DNA of 64,000 nucleotides from JBEOJY01 sp040275305 (GTDB lineage Bacteria; Pseudomonadota; Alphaproteobacteria; UBA9219): contig JBEOJY010000007.1 in the NCBI GenBank assembly GCA_040275305.1, positions 65,176 to 129,175 of the forward strand, written 5' to 3'. The stretch's first letter is position 1; every line of letters starts with the position of its first letter. The notes below the pieces were generated by a model that was not told where the DNA came from, searched no databases, and saw only the letters and a list, made by a program, of their open reading frames with translations. Positions 26,760-34,439 of the stretch are shown here, in pieces. Position numbers and translations under genes: made by a program.

Positions 26760-26962
26760 TCTGCTGAAAAACTCATTTGGCAGGTTATGTAACCCAGAGG
26801 AGACACCCGCCGGAGCCTGTCCTCACGGAGGCGGTGACGGGTGTAACGGCGCTTGCTGAGGGGAATTCCTCAATAAAAACAGACGTCATGCCCGCGAAGA
26901 CGGGCATCCCATTTTCTTTTTCCTTAAACATGAGCGCTTCTAAAAACGTTTTTCAGCAGACT
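26760..26962. mobile_element. MITE-like element with CTGCTGAAAAAC terminal inverted repeats
   Basis: CTGCTGAAAAAC near 26761 and its exact complement GTTTTTCAGCAG at 26947-26959 bound a 200-base non-coding segment. Inside is a GACACCCGCC/GGCGGTGACGGGTG hairpin and a GTCATGCCCGCG-AAGA-CGGGCAT element (26885-26910). The right half recurs at 62850-62937. Non-coding, with terminal inverted repeats, so it looks like a small transposable element; no flanking target duplication was established. Confidence 0.5.
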
Positions 26963-26963
26963 G

Positions 26964-27176
26964 CTAGTCCGAATCTATGGGAATGCCTGCGCTATCCGGG
27001 CTTTCAGGATTATACGAAACGCTCTCCACGCAATTCCCGCAACCGGACTTATACCACTTGTTCGGATTAAGCCATTTACTGGCCTCCGCCGCGCGCAACA
27101 TAGGCGTGCACCCGCCGCCAACCGCAGCCACGACGCAAACCAAAGCAATCCGAACAACTATATTGCGACCTAACAT
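26964..27176 (-). CDS. Small putative lipoprotein
   Basis: A 70-residue peptide with a hydrophobic N-terminal segment (IVVRIALVCVVAAVGGGC) ending in a Cys that could be a lipidation site, although the residues before it (GGG) are not a classical lipobox. The mature part is about 47 residues with two further cysteines (CGNC). A GGGGTG sequence precedes the ATG. It abuts the MITE-like element, so its C-terminal end may have been shaped by it. Coding status is plausible but unproven. Confidence 0.45.
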   Translation of the reverse strand: MLGRNIVVRIALVCVVAAVGGGCTPMLRAAEASKWLNPNKWYKSGCGNCVESVSYNPESPDSAGIPIDSD

Positions 27177-27227
27177 GACATTTCACCCCGAACAACGCGC
27201 AGAAAACAAAAGATCATGGACAGGCTC

Positions 27228-28910
27228 TCACACCCTCTGCAAAGGCTTATACTTGATTCGATGCGGCTGGTCAGCCTCCGCGCCAAGCCTGCGATGACGA
27301 TCCGCTTCATAATCCTGATAATTGCCCTCGAACCACACCACGCGGCTATCGCCCTCGAAAGCGATCATATGCGTCGCGATGCGATCGAGGAACCAGCGAT
27401 CATGGCTGATAACGACCACGCAACCGGGAAAATTGACCAAAGCATCCTCAAGCGCGCGCAACGTATCAACGTCCAGATCGTTGCTAGGCTCGTCAAGCAA
27501 AAGAACATTCGCCCCAGATTTTAGCATCTTGGCCATATGCACGCGGTTACGCTCGCCGCCTGACAAAACGCCGACTTTCTTCTGCTGATCCGGCCCCTTG
27601 AACCCGAACGCCGAAACATAGGCGCGGCTTGGCATCGTCTTCTTGCCAAGATCAATTACGTCCAGCCCATCCGAAATTTCTTCCCACACCGTCTTGTCGC
27701 CACGCAACGAGTCGCGGCTTTGATCGACATAGCCAAGCTTGACCGTATCTCCGATCTTGATACTGCCGCTGTCCGGCTTCTCTTGCTCCGTAATCATGCG
27801 AAACAGGGTCGACTTACCCGCGCCGTTTGGCCCAATGACGCCGACAATGCCGCCCGGAGGCAACCTGAAGGAAAAATCGTCGATCAACAAACGGTCTCCG
27901 AACGCCTTGCCGAGATGCGTCGCCTCGATGACGGTGTTGCCCAAACGCGGAGGCGCGGGAATAACAATCTGCGCAGTGTCCGGCGCCGCGTCCTTGCTCT
28001 GCTCCAGCAAATTCTCATACGCGGTGATACGCGCCTTGCTCTTGGCATGACGCGCCTTGGGCGACGCGCTGATCCACTCAAGCTCGCGCGCCAACGTCTT
28101 CTGTCGCCCTGTTTCCTCACGCGATTCCTGCTCAAGCCGCTTCTGCTTCTGCACGAGCCACGACGAGTAATTGCCCTCGCAAGGAATGCCCTTGCCGCGA
28201 TCCAGCTCCAAAATCCAGCCCGTCACATTGTCGAGAAAGTAACGATCATGCGTGACCATCACCACGGCCCCCGCATACTGCGCCAAATGCGCCTGCAACC
28301 ACGCAATGGATTCCGCATCCAGATGGTTGGTAGGTTCGTCGAGCAAGAGCAAATCCGGCTTCTGCAGCAGCAAACGGCACAAAGCGACTCGGCGGCGCTC
28401 TCCTCCCGACAATTTCTCCACACTCGCGTCAGGCGGCGGACAACGCAAGGCATCCAGCGCGATCTCGATCTTACGGCCTAAATCCCACAAGTCTTTAGCG
28501 TCAATCTTTTCCTGCAAATCCGCCTGCTTATCAATCAGCGCCTGCATCTCGTCAGGATCAGTGACCTCGCCAAGCTTCGCGCTGACCTCCTCGAAACTGT
28601 CGAGTAAGCCCTTGTCTTCCGCCAATCCCGCCAAAACATTTTGCTCGACCGTAAGCTTAGGATCAAGCTGCGGCTCCTGCGGCAGATATCCGACAGTAGC
28701 CCCCTCTGCCACCCAAGCCTCCCCGGAAAAATCCGTATCCAGCCCCGCCATAATCTTGAGCAAAGTCGATTTACCCGCACCGTTGGGACCCAGTACGCCG
28801 ATTTTTGCGCCGGGATAGAAGGACAACCACACGTCGTCAAGCACTTTCTTGCCGCCCGGCCACGCCTTCGACAGCCCCTTCATCACATAGACATATTGAT
28901 AAGCAGGCAT
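27228..28910 (-). CDS. ettA: Energy-dependent translational throttle protein EttA
   Basis: A 560-residue ABC-F ATPase with two nucleotide-binding domains and no membrane helices. Walker A motifs are GVLGPNGAGKSTLL (about residues 37-50) and GVIGPNGAGKSTLF, signatures are LSGGERRRVAL and LSGGERNRVHMA, and Walker B motifs are LLLLDEPTNHLD and LLLDEPSNDLD. The insert between the domains and the opening QYVYVMKGLSKAWPGGKKVL fit EttA. It binds the ribosomal E site and gates the first elongation step by ATP/ADP ratio. Monocistronic. Confidence 0.95.
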   Translation of the reverse strand: MPAYQYVYVMKGLSKAWPGGKKVLDDVWLSFYPGAKIGVLGPNGAGKSTLLKIMAGLDTDFSGEAWVAEGATVGYLPQEPQLDPKLTVEQNVLAGLAEDKGLLDSFEEVSAKLGEVTDPDEMQALIDKQADLQEKIDAKDLWDLGRKIEIALDALRCPPPDASVEKLSGGERRRVALCRLLLQKPDLLLLDEPTNHLDAESIAWLQAHLAQYAGAVVMVTHDRYFLDNVTGWILELDRGKGIPCEGNYSSWLVQKQKRLEQESREETGRQKTLARELEWISASPKARHAKSKARITAYENLLEQSKDAAPDTAQIVIPAPPRLGNTVIEATHLGKAFGDRLLIDDFSFRLPPGGIVGVIGPNGAGKSTLFRMITEQEKPDSGSIKIGDTVKLGYVDQSRDSLRGDKTVWEEISDGLDVIDLGKKTMPSRAYVSAFGFKGPDQQKKVGVLSGGERNRVHMAKMLKSGANVLLLDEPSNDLDVDTLRALEDALVNFPGCVVVISHDRWFLDRIATHMIAFEGDSRVVWFEGNYQDYEADRHRRLGAEADQPHRIKYKPLQRV

Positions 28911-29145
28911 TTTATCTCGCTATTCTTTGCCAATGAGTAATCCGTATGACTGACAAGCCGCATCTTGCCCGAAAAGACAACGCCGAAAAGCGGCATATCG
29001 AGTCCACGCCAATCTCTATCCACATATCAGACTTGACCTCCGTAAACAACGCGAGCATTCTACACAGAAATACTCACACCGTCAGCCCTACAGGATTCTC
29101 GCTCCTGAGGATTGACCCCGCCCCCTTCAAGCAACAGAGGTTTCC

Positions 29146-29433
29146 ATGAATCAAGCATCAATGGCCTTGATCGCGCTATTAGGCCTGTGTCTGGTCGTCA
29201 TGATCGCGCCAAGAATCCTGAAAATGAACCAAGGCAAGATTTTGGGTAACGTCGCGAAATGGCTTGCCGTCATTTTAGCGCTTAGCCTGCTCTACATAAA
29301 CTTTGGGCCAGGCAGTAGCCACCCCATCATTCCGCAACCGGCTGGCATGGCTGGCCCCGCAGGTCAACCCGGAGCAGCCCCGCCGCCGCCGCCGCCGCCG
29401 CCAATGCCGCCCTCTCCGCCACCTGGACCGTAA
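29146..29433 (+). CDS. Small membrane protein with Pro-rich tail
   Basis: A 95-residue protein with two hydrophobic segments (about residues 6-23 and 36-53) and a C-terminal Gly/Pro-rich tail containing a run of eight prolines. The start has AGAGG about six bases upstream. I do not recognise a family. A Pro-rich periplasmic or cytoplasmic tail suggests protein contact, but that is inference. The 235 bases before it (28911-29145) show no convincing gene or RNA. Confidence 0.55.
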   Translation: MNQASMALIALLGLCLVVMIAPRILKMNQGKILGNVAKWLAVILALSLLYINFGPGSSHPIIPQPAGMAGPAGQPGAAPPPPPPPPMPPSPPPGP

Positions 29434-29460
29434 GCGAGTCATAAATCAGAAAAATGAAAA

Positions 29461-29487
29461 CGGGCGCCCTTTGATTAAGGGCGCCCG
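29461..29487. terminator. Bidirectional terminator between the small membrane gene and tadG
   Basis: A perfect 11-bp hairpin (CGGGCGCCCTT / AAGGGCGCCCG, five-base loop). On the minus strand it is followed by TTTTCATTTTTC, which makes it a good intrinsic terminator for the leftward Tad genes. On the plus strand the tail is less T-rich. Confidence 0.7.
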
Positions 29488-29509
29488 CCCTGTTTCAAAA
29501 CCTTCTTCG

Positions 29510-30970
29510 TTACTTGCTAACCCTCAAATTCGACAACGAGTCTCCGATCGCGCTGAACACCTTCTCCAGCTGAGACGTGGAAGGCGAGTAGAAGTAGAAG
29601 CTTGCGGAACTCGCGCAATCCTTCAGCAGCTGTAAAGAAGACGCCGGAAGATCAGTGCCAAGAGCGATGCTATAGATATAGATGCCCTTGCTTTTCATCT
29701 GGGTGCAAATCTCCTTCGTCCTCCTATCCAATTCTATTATTGCGGCGCTTCCGCTTGTGGTGCCGAGCTTGTTGTCTTTAAGAAACCAGTAAGCGCTATG
29801 AGAACTGTTATCTTGTGTGTTCTCACCGTCGGTAAGCAGAACGACTGCCTTGACCATATTCTTGGTATTGTAATCCAGAGGCAAACTGTTGCCGTCCATA
29901 GCCCCGCCCCAGAATCCTCTCCAGCGCGGCGAGATCATATGCCAGCCCCAAATCAGCCCCTGATTGACGAGCGTATTGCCTCGAGCCGTCAGCGAGCTGA
30001 TTTTATCCAGCAACGGCTGTTTCTGGTTGGTCATAAGCTGCACTTCCTTCGGACATAAATAGTTCGGCCCGCGTGTCGACGCGCTCATCGGCGTGACATA
30101 GACCGGCTCGGTGCCGACTGCGGAGCACTTGTAGTTGCCCGATGTGTTCTTGGTCTTCAGCCAGCAGTTGTTGCTGTCTGTCGGCCAGTAATATTGGCGA
30201 AACAAAGTGGCCGTCTGCAACGCTGAAGGCGGATCGTCGGTAACGTCGTAGCCGCTGCCGCGAGCGTCAACGCAACCTTCCCACGGAGCGTCTGTGGGCC
30301 AGGAAAGGCCACTGTTATACGTATCGTCCATCCAAGCGCTGTGCCCCGTGCCGATATTAACCGCCTGCGAGAAGGGAACGATACCGATCCACAGCTTCTC
30401 CGCCGTGTCCTTGCTCCCGAACATTGTGTTCACAAGCGCCGTCGCCGCAGTCTTCAAGGCTGCTATCTTGGTAACGCCTTGACCTGCTGTCCAGCTCATG
30501 GATCCCGTGGTATCAAGCACCATGATAAGCTCCAAACCTGTCACGGCGCGTGTGACCTGAGCATTGGCCGTGACTGTAATCGTATCGACGCCAACGGTCC
30601 CCATGAATGTTGTCGGCATGGTGGCCGTCGCCGATAGGCTGATGATGGTATTCGTGTCATTGACCGTTGCCGAGCAGCCCGTCACCGTGGCGCCCATATA
30701 CCCTTCAAAATTGGCGTTGAGGTATTTGGTAACCTCCGCGCTCAGGGCGGAGGTGTTCACGGTCGAGCCCGCCGCCAATCCCGCCGCGTCAAGCGAGAAT
30801 TGCAGCTTGGCTTGCGACAGCTGCATGCGCGCCGTGTCGATGGCAAGCCCAGTCATGCCCGTGATGACCACCATCGAAAGAGCGAGCAAGGGCAAAGTCA
30901 TGCCCGACTCTGCCGCGATAAAGCGTCTGGCGCATTGAAGAACCAGTTTTTTGAGCGTCGATTGAAACAT
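29510..30970 (-). CDS. TadG-like pilus protein with von Willebrand A domain
   Basis: A 486-residue protein. The N-terminal TadG/Tad-like segment (about residues 18-45, AAESGMTLPLLALSMVVITG) has the pseudopilin Glu and hydrophobic helix. After about 130 residues a vWA domain starts with LELIMVLDTTGSMSW, whose DTTGS matches a MIDAS metal-binding motif (with Thr in the second position). The C-terminus ends VFSAIGDSLSNLRVSK. TadG anchors or modulates Tad pili at the envelope. It is last in a three-gene set with two TadE-like genes. Confidence 0.85.
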   Translation of the reverse strand: MFQSTLKKLVLQCARRFIAAESGMTLPLLALSMVVITGMTGLAIDTARMQLSQAKLQFSLDAAGLAAGSTVNTSALSAEVTKYLNANFEGYMGATVTGCSATVNDTNTIISLSATATMPTTFMGTVGVDTITVTANAQVTRAVTGLELIMVLDTTGSMSWTAGQGVTKIAALKTAATALVNTMFGSKDTAEKLWIGIVPFSQAVNIGTGHSAWMDDTYNSGLSWPTDAPWEGCVDARGSGYDVTDDPPSALQTATLFRQYYWPTDSNNCWLKTKNTSGNYKCSAVGTEPVYVTPMSASTRGPNYLCPKEVQLMTNQKQPLLDKISSLTARGNTLVNQGLIWGWHMISPRWRGFWGGAMDGNSLPLDYNTKNMVKAVVLLTDGENTQDNSSHSAYWFLKDNKLGTTSGSAAIIELDRRTKEICTQMKSKGIYIYSIALGTDLPASSLQLLKDCASSASFYFYSPSTSQLEKVFSAIGDSLSNLRVSK

Positions 30971-30986
30971 GACAGCCTCCTTGCCC

Positions 30987-31586
30987 TTAAATCGGTGTAT
31001 TGCACAAAGGACTTAACCTCGGCTTGTAAATTGCCGTACGATAAACGACGCCTGACGAAAACAACCCCGACCCAGTAAAAATCGGCGAAAAATCGTAATA
31101 CACTTCCGAAACCAACACATTGTCATAGTCGTTGAGCGTCAGTCCTGCAGGAAGTGTAGGAACGCCGCCGGTCGTGCCGATCTTGCTTGACTGCACCAAT
31201 GTCCCACCGCCCGAATATTGCCAACAAATATATGCCGACTCCCCCGCTGGCTTGTAGATCGAGGAAACGATAACAAGCCCCTTATTATCGAAAGGAAACG
31301 GCTTCATCAGCTCGCTGGCCGCCAGTATGATGTCGTTGAGTTGCGCCAACGAAAGCGATTTATACTGCGTCGCGATATCCGTGACCGAATAAGCGATCCT
31401 GTCCGTCTTCTCGTTAATCAACAGGCAATAGGTCCCGTCCGCGACGCCCAGCAACATCGTGATCCATAACGGAAGCGTCAATGCGAACTCAAGCGCAGCC
31501 ACTCCCCTCCGGCCATTCCCGCCTGCCTTCCGCCGCGCGCGCGCGCTTCTCGCCAACGCGCAAAGTCTTTTATGAATATGGCTCAT
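30987..31586 (-). CDS. TadE-like pseudopilin 2
   Basis: A 199-residue protein with a basic N-terminus (about 30 residues), the TadE-type sequence GVAALEFALTLPLWITMLLGVADG (about residues 28-51) and a periplasmic domain with a Cys pair (CWQYSG, PLCNTP). TadE/TadF are minor pseudopilins needed for Tad pilus assembly. ATG 31586 overlaps the upstream gene by 17 bases. A GTG at 31631 is a possible earlier start but would overlap more. Confidence 0.8.
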   Translation of the reverse strand: MSHIHKRLCALARSARARRKAGGNGRRGVAALEFALTLPLWITMLLGVADGTYCLLINEKTDRIAYSVTDIATQYKSLSLAQLNDIILAASELMKPFPFDNKGLVIVSSIYKPAGESAYICWQYSGGGTLVQSSKIGTTGGVPTLPAGLTLNDYDNVLVSEVYYDFSPIFTGSGLFSSGVVYRTAIYKPRLSPLCNTPI

Positions 31587-32133
31587 TGCGTACCACGATT
31601 TGAGATTGAAGATTGACAACCCAATTTCCACCCGTGTCCTGCGTGCCGATCAGCTCCCCGATCATCGGGGTCAGGAATTTCCAAGGATACGTCACGGTGT
31701 AAACGACGATCTGTTCCGGCGTTCCCAGCCCCTCGCTGCCCTCTCCGCTGCCAATGCCAGCGAATGTCTCATACGCTTTGGCCGTCATCGTCACATGGGT
31801 CATATCGATAAAACTGCCAAGGCTTTCCAGCTGTTTGTTCAAAACCTGACTGACCGTTTCCAATTGCGACTTGCCAGATTCGACGTATCCCGTCTTGGCC
31901 AGTCGCGACGTGTTGTAAGTGGCGCTTTCAAGAAGTTGCTGCGCCGTCATCATCATCGTCATTTCCGTGATGCCGGTCAGAAGCATAAAGAAAACCGGCG
32001 CGATTAAAGCCATCTCGACAGCCGTCGCGCCACGGCATGAACGCATGAAGCAGGGCAGCGCCACCCGGCTCGTCTTTGCCTTCATGGCCAAAACAATTCG
32101 CTCCACACGTTTAATAAGCCCGGCGCGACGCAT
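31570..32133 (-). CDS. TadE-like pseudopilin 1
   Basis: A 187-residue protein with a basic leader of about 35 residues, then GATAVEMALIAPVFFMLLTG (about 35-54), the TadE pseudopilin signature, and a periplasmic part ending LQSQIVVRNEPYS. It leads the three-gene cluster tadE1-tadE2-tadG. The core Tad ATPase, platform and secretin genes are not in the window, so assembly must rely on genes elsewhere, along with the Flp pilin at 12.5 kb. Confidence 0.8.
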   Translation of the reverse strand: MRRAGLIKRVERIVLAMKAKTSRVALPCFMRSCRGATAVEMALIAPVFFMLLTGITEMTMMMTAQQLLESATYNTSRLAKTGYVESGKSQLETVSQVLNKQLESLGSFIDMTHVTMTAKAYETFAGIGSGEGSEGLGTPEQIVVYTVTYPWKFLTPMIGELIGTQDTGGNWVVNLQSQIVVRNEPYS

Positions 32134-32639
32134 CCAAAAATTCTCCTCAACAATTCAATAGAACAACGACGTACAATATGGGCCACAACACGTTACGGAC
32201 AGATTATGACTCTTGGTCCTTGAGACGCCGTTAAGTTTCCAAGACATTTGAGATGTTACTAAATAGTTCAAAATTCGAAGGATCGGCAAAATCACGCCCA
32301 GCAAACATGCCGCAAACGCAACGCAACACCGTAAGCCCGCTAGAAATAGCCATGAACGCATTTCAGACCCAGCCACCACGAACGAGCCAGCCCCCAACGC
32401 CACCAAAACCAAAGCCCTTTTCCGAGCTAATAATAATATGTTTCCGCTTTCGAAACATTATCGAGCGGACGCAAAAAAGAAGACGCAGAGCTATTCCCCC
32501 TCTACTGCGGAGAGGGTTTAGGGCAGGAGAATTTCGCAAGACGCAATTCAGGAGTCAGAAAATAAGGCATAATGGACAAAAGTGTGTGGCTGGGATTTCC
32601 GTAACCATATGAGATAGCTATGGGAAACGGAGATTCTGA
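32134..32639. other. Gene-free stretch at the left edge of the Rhs island
   Basis: About 500 bases between the Tad cluster and the transposase remnant. Bases 32494-32560 carry a left half of element D (ATTCCCCCTCTACTGCGGAG, then GGGTTTAGGGCAGGAGAATT). The rest holds no recognisable gene. The left end of the insertion sequence probably lies in 32560-32640. Confidence 0.45.
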
Positions 32640-33369
32640 GATAGCACAAAAAAATGCCCCAAGTGCAGAAGCTTGCGGATCAAGAAAGACTGGCATGCCC
32701 GAGGCCAACAAAGGCACAGATGCCGCGATTGCAACCATGTGTGGTTGAAGCCAAGGCGGTGTCGCAGCCGGAAGATAGAGCAAGCCTACACAAGCTACAG
32801 TGTCGAGCGGCAAACGCTATCTGACTTAAGCCGCTATACAAAACTGAGCGTCAGGACGCTGCGTCGCAAATTTGATCGCTATCAGCCTGACATCGCTTCG
32901 GCACAAATATCCGCCAAGCCAGTGGCGCTGACGCTGGATGGCACGTTCTTCGGTCGCGGGCATGGGCTGATGATCTACCGCGCCGAAGGCCGCAACATCC
33001 ATTGGCAAGAGATTGAAAACAAGACACTCGCCGTGCTTGAGGACGGATTGAAATATCTGTCGGGACAAGGCTGGCGTTTTTCTAGCGTCACCATAGATGG
33101 CCGGAAAGGCGCAATTGGCTTGATCAATCGCATCCTGCCCGGCGTACCCGTCCAATTTTGTTTGTTTCACCAGAAAGCCATCGTGCGCCGCAATATCACA
33201 GCTAAACCCAAGACGCTGTGCGGCAGAGAACTGCGGGCGCTCACAGCTTTTCTTGGTTACATCTCCGAAGACCTTTTTCTGGAATGTCTCGACGATCTGC
33301 GAACGCGCTATGCAATTTTTCTGAAGGAACGCAATGAACTTGGTCAGTTTAAGCACCGCAGACTGAGGA
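32640..33369 (+). pseudogene. Truncated transposase (IS256/IS1249-like)
   Basis: About 240 codons of a transposase whose reading frame starts after a stop at 32637 without an ATG. It shows a zinc ribbon (KCPKCRSLRIKK, then HRCRDC), an HTH-like region, and a DDE-type core with LTLDGTFFGRG and VQFCLFHQKAIVRR. An A7 tract at 32648-32654 separates it from an ATG at 32620 by one base, so the N-terminus is probably frameshifted. The C-terminal third is gone: at 33370 the sequence switches to a fragment of the Rhs gene. Family placement is tentative. Confidence 0.65.
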
Positions 33370-33587
33370 GCGTTCTCGACCGTCACGCCCGCGCCGACGA
33401 CTTTCGCCAGCTTGCCGTCCGCGCCGAAGGTGTAGGTAAACTTCCCATCGCTCTCCAGATTGCCGCCATTGTCGTACATAAAGCCCTGAGTCGTCGAGCC
33501 TTGCTTGATGCCGTCAAGCTGATTGCTGAACGCCGAGACGCGATAGTCACGGTCGCCCCGCGCGTCCGTCGACCATGTCCGGTTGCC
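33370..33587 (-). pseudogene. Orphan Rhs core fragment (218-bp exact duplicate)
   Basis: This segment is identical, as far as I can check base by base, to 34939-35156 inside the large Rhs gene, in the same orientation. It encodes the core piece ending VVGAGVTVENA with no start or stop of its own. It begins immediately after the stop of the Sel1-like gene and ends at the transposase remnant. This arrangement, a core fragment downstream of a toxin-immunity pair, is the classic trace of an exchanged Rhs C-terminal cassette whose toxin end has been lost. Confidence 0.85.
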
Positions 33588-33591
33588 TCAT

Positions 33592-34023
33592 TCATTGCGA
33601 AACCCGTGGACTTGAGCGCGGCGCAAGGTCTGGTTTCCACGTGCGTACCAATTCTTTGGCTGCCGCAAGATCTTTGGGGGGCATGTATAAAGCAAGTGCA
33701 TCTGCCTCCTTTTTGGCTTCTGCATTCCCATGTTGCGCGGCCAGCGTAAAGTACATGTAGGCATAAACAGGGTTGGGTTTCAGCAACTCACCAGTTACAA
33801 CAGAACCATATCCATTCTTGTAGTAGTGCGCGACTTTGCCTTGAGCCTCGTAATTTCCTGCATCTGCTGCTTTTGACATCCATTTCGCCATGTCGAGTCG
33901 GGCGGATTCATAATGTAAATTTGCAGCCTGAACTACAAACAAAGTTAGGATTGGCCATATCAAGAAGTATATAACCAAAATAACACACAATGTAATTTTC
34001 TTTTTTGACATGATAGTGCTCAT
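33592..34023 (-). CDS. Sel1-like repeat membrane protein, candidate Rhs immunity
   Basis: A 143-residue protein with an N-terminal membrane segment (ITLCVILVIYFLIWPILTLFV) and two Sel1-like repeats: MAKWMSKAADAGNYEAQGKVAHYY and AYMYFTLAAQHGNAEAKKEADAL in part. Sel1-repeat proteins are a known class of immunity proteins in polymorphic toxin loci. It lies just after the Rhs gene (20 bases from its stop), in the same direction and AT-richer than the Rhs core, as expected for a tip cassette. ATG 34023 is chosen; TTG 34035 and ATG 34011 are alternatives. Immunity is inference. Confidence 0.65.
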   Translation of the reverse strand: MSTIMSKKKITLCVILVIYFLIWPILTLFVVQAANLHYESARLDMAKWMSKAADAGNYEAQGKVAHYYKNGYGSVVTGELLKPNPVYAYMYFTLAAQHGNAEAKKEADALALYMPPKDLAAAKELVRTWKPDLAPRSSPRVSQ

Positions 34024-34043
34024 ATATAAATTCAAACAATCAT

Positions 34044-34439
34044 TTACGGGGTGAGAGTTGGGTTTAGTTTTCTATTGAGCCACGTATACCACTCTGGCGC
34101 TGATGGACCGGATATTTCTGGAAGTTTCGGCGCATTATCAGCCGCATGATTGGCAAAATCGCCTATGTCACCGCTTGGAGGTACTCTGAGTGGCGAATTA
34201 GCGTCTGATGCTTGCGTTCCCCAAGCGGTTCCATTAGGGTTCATACAAACAGCATTTGCAGGGCCGATAATTTGATTGACCCAGAGGTTTATTTTCTTTG
34301 GCGCATCTCCAAGCCCCGGAGGCACTCGTCTTGAAATGTCCAATAGAGTTGGAAGGAAGTTCGTGAACCAATTTGATATAGAGGCAGAGTCAGTCGCGCT
34401 ACTTACAGGTAACGTGGTGTTTGATGTGTTCGTACCCGC
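34044..34439 (-). other. Variable C-terminal tip of the Rhs gene
   Basis: The 131 residues after the conserved DPWGLE boundary. The tip is AT-richer than the core, with PPGLGDAPKKINLWVNQIIG and DIGDFANHAADNAPKLPE and a Trp-rich end. No nuclease or deaminase motif is evident to me. Placement and composition fit a polymorphic toxin module paired with the Sel1-like gene. Confidence 0.6.

Noticed and set aside
28946..29149. Small plus-strand frame overlapping the start of the Pro-rich membrane gene
   Set aside because: No ribosome site, no recognisable sequence pattern, and it overlaps a better-supported gene.
32826..33479. Leftward open frame of 217 codons across the transposase remnant
   Set aside because: Its first part is the Rhs core fragment and the rest is the antisense of the transposase; it is a chimera of two scars rather than a gene.
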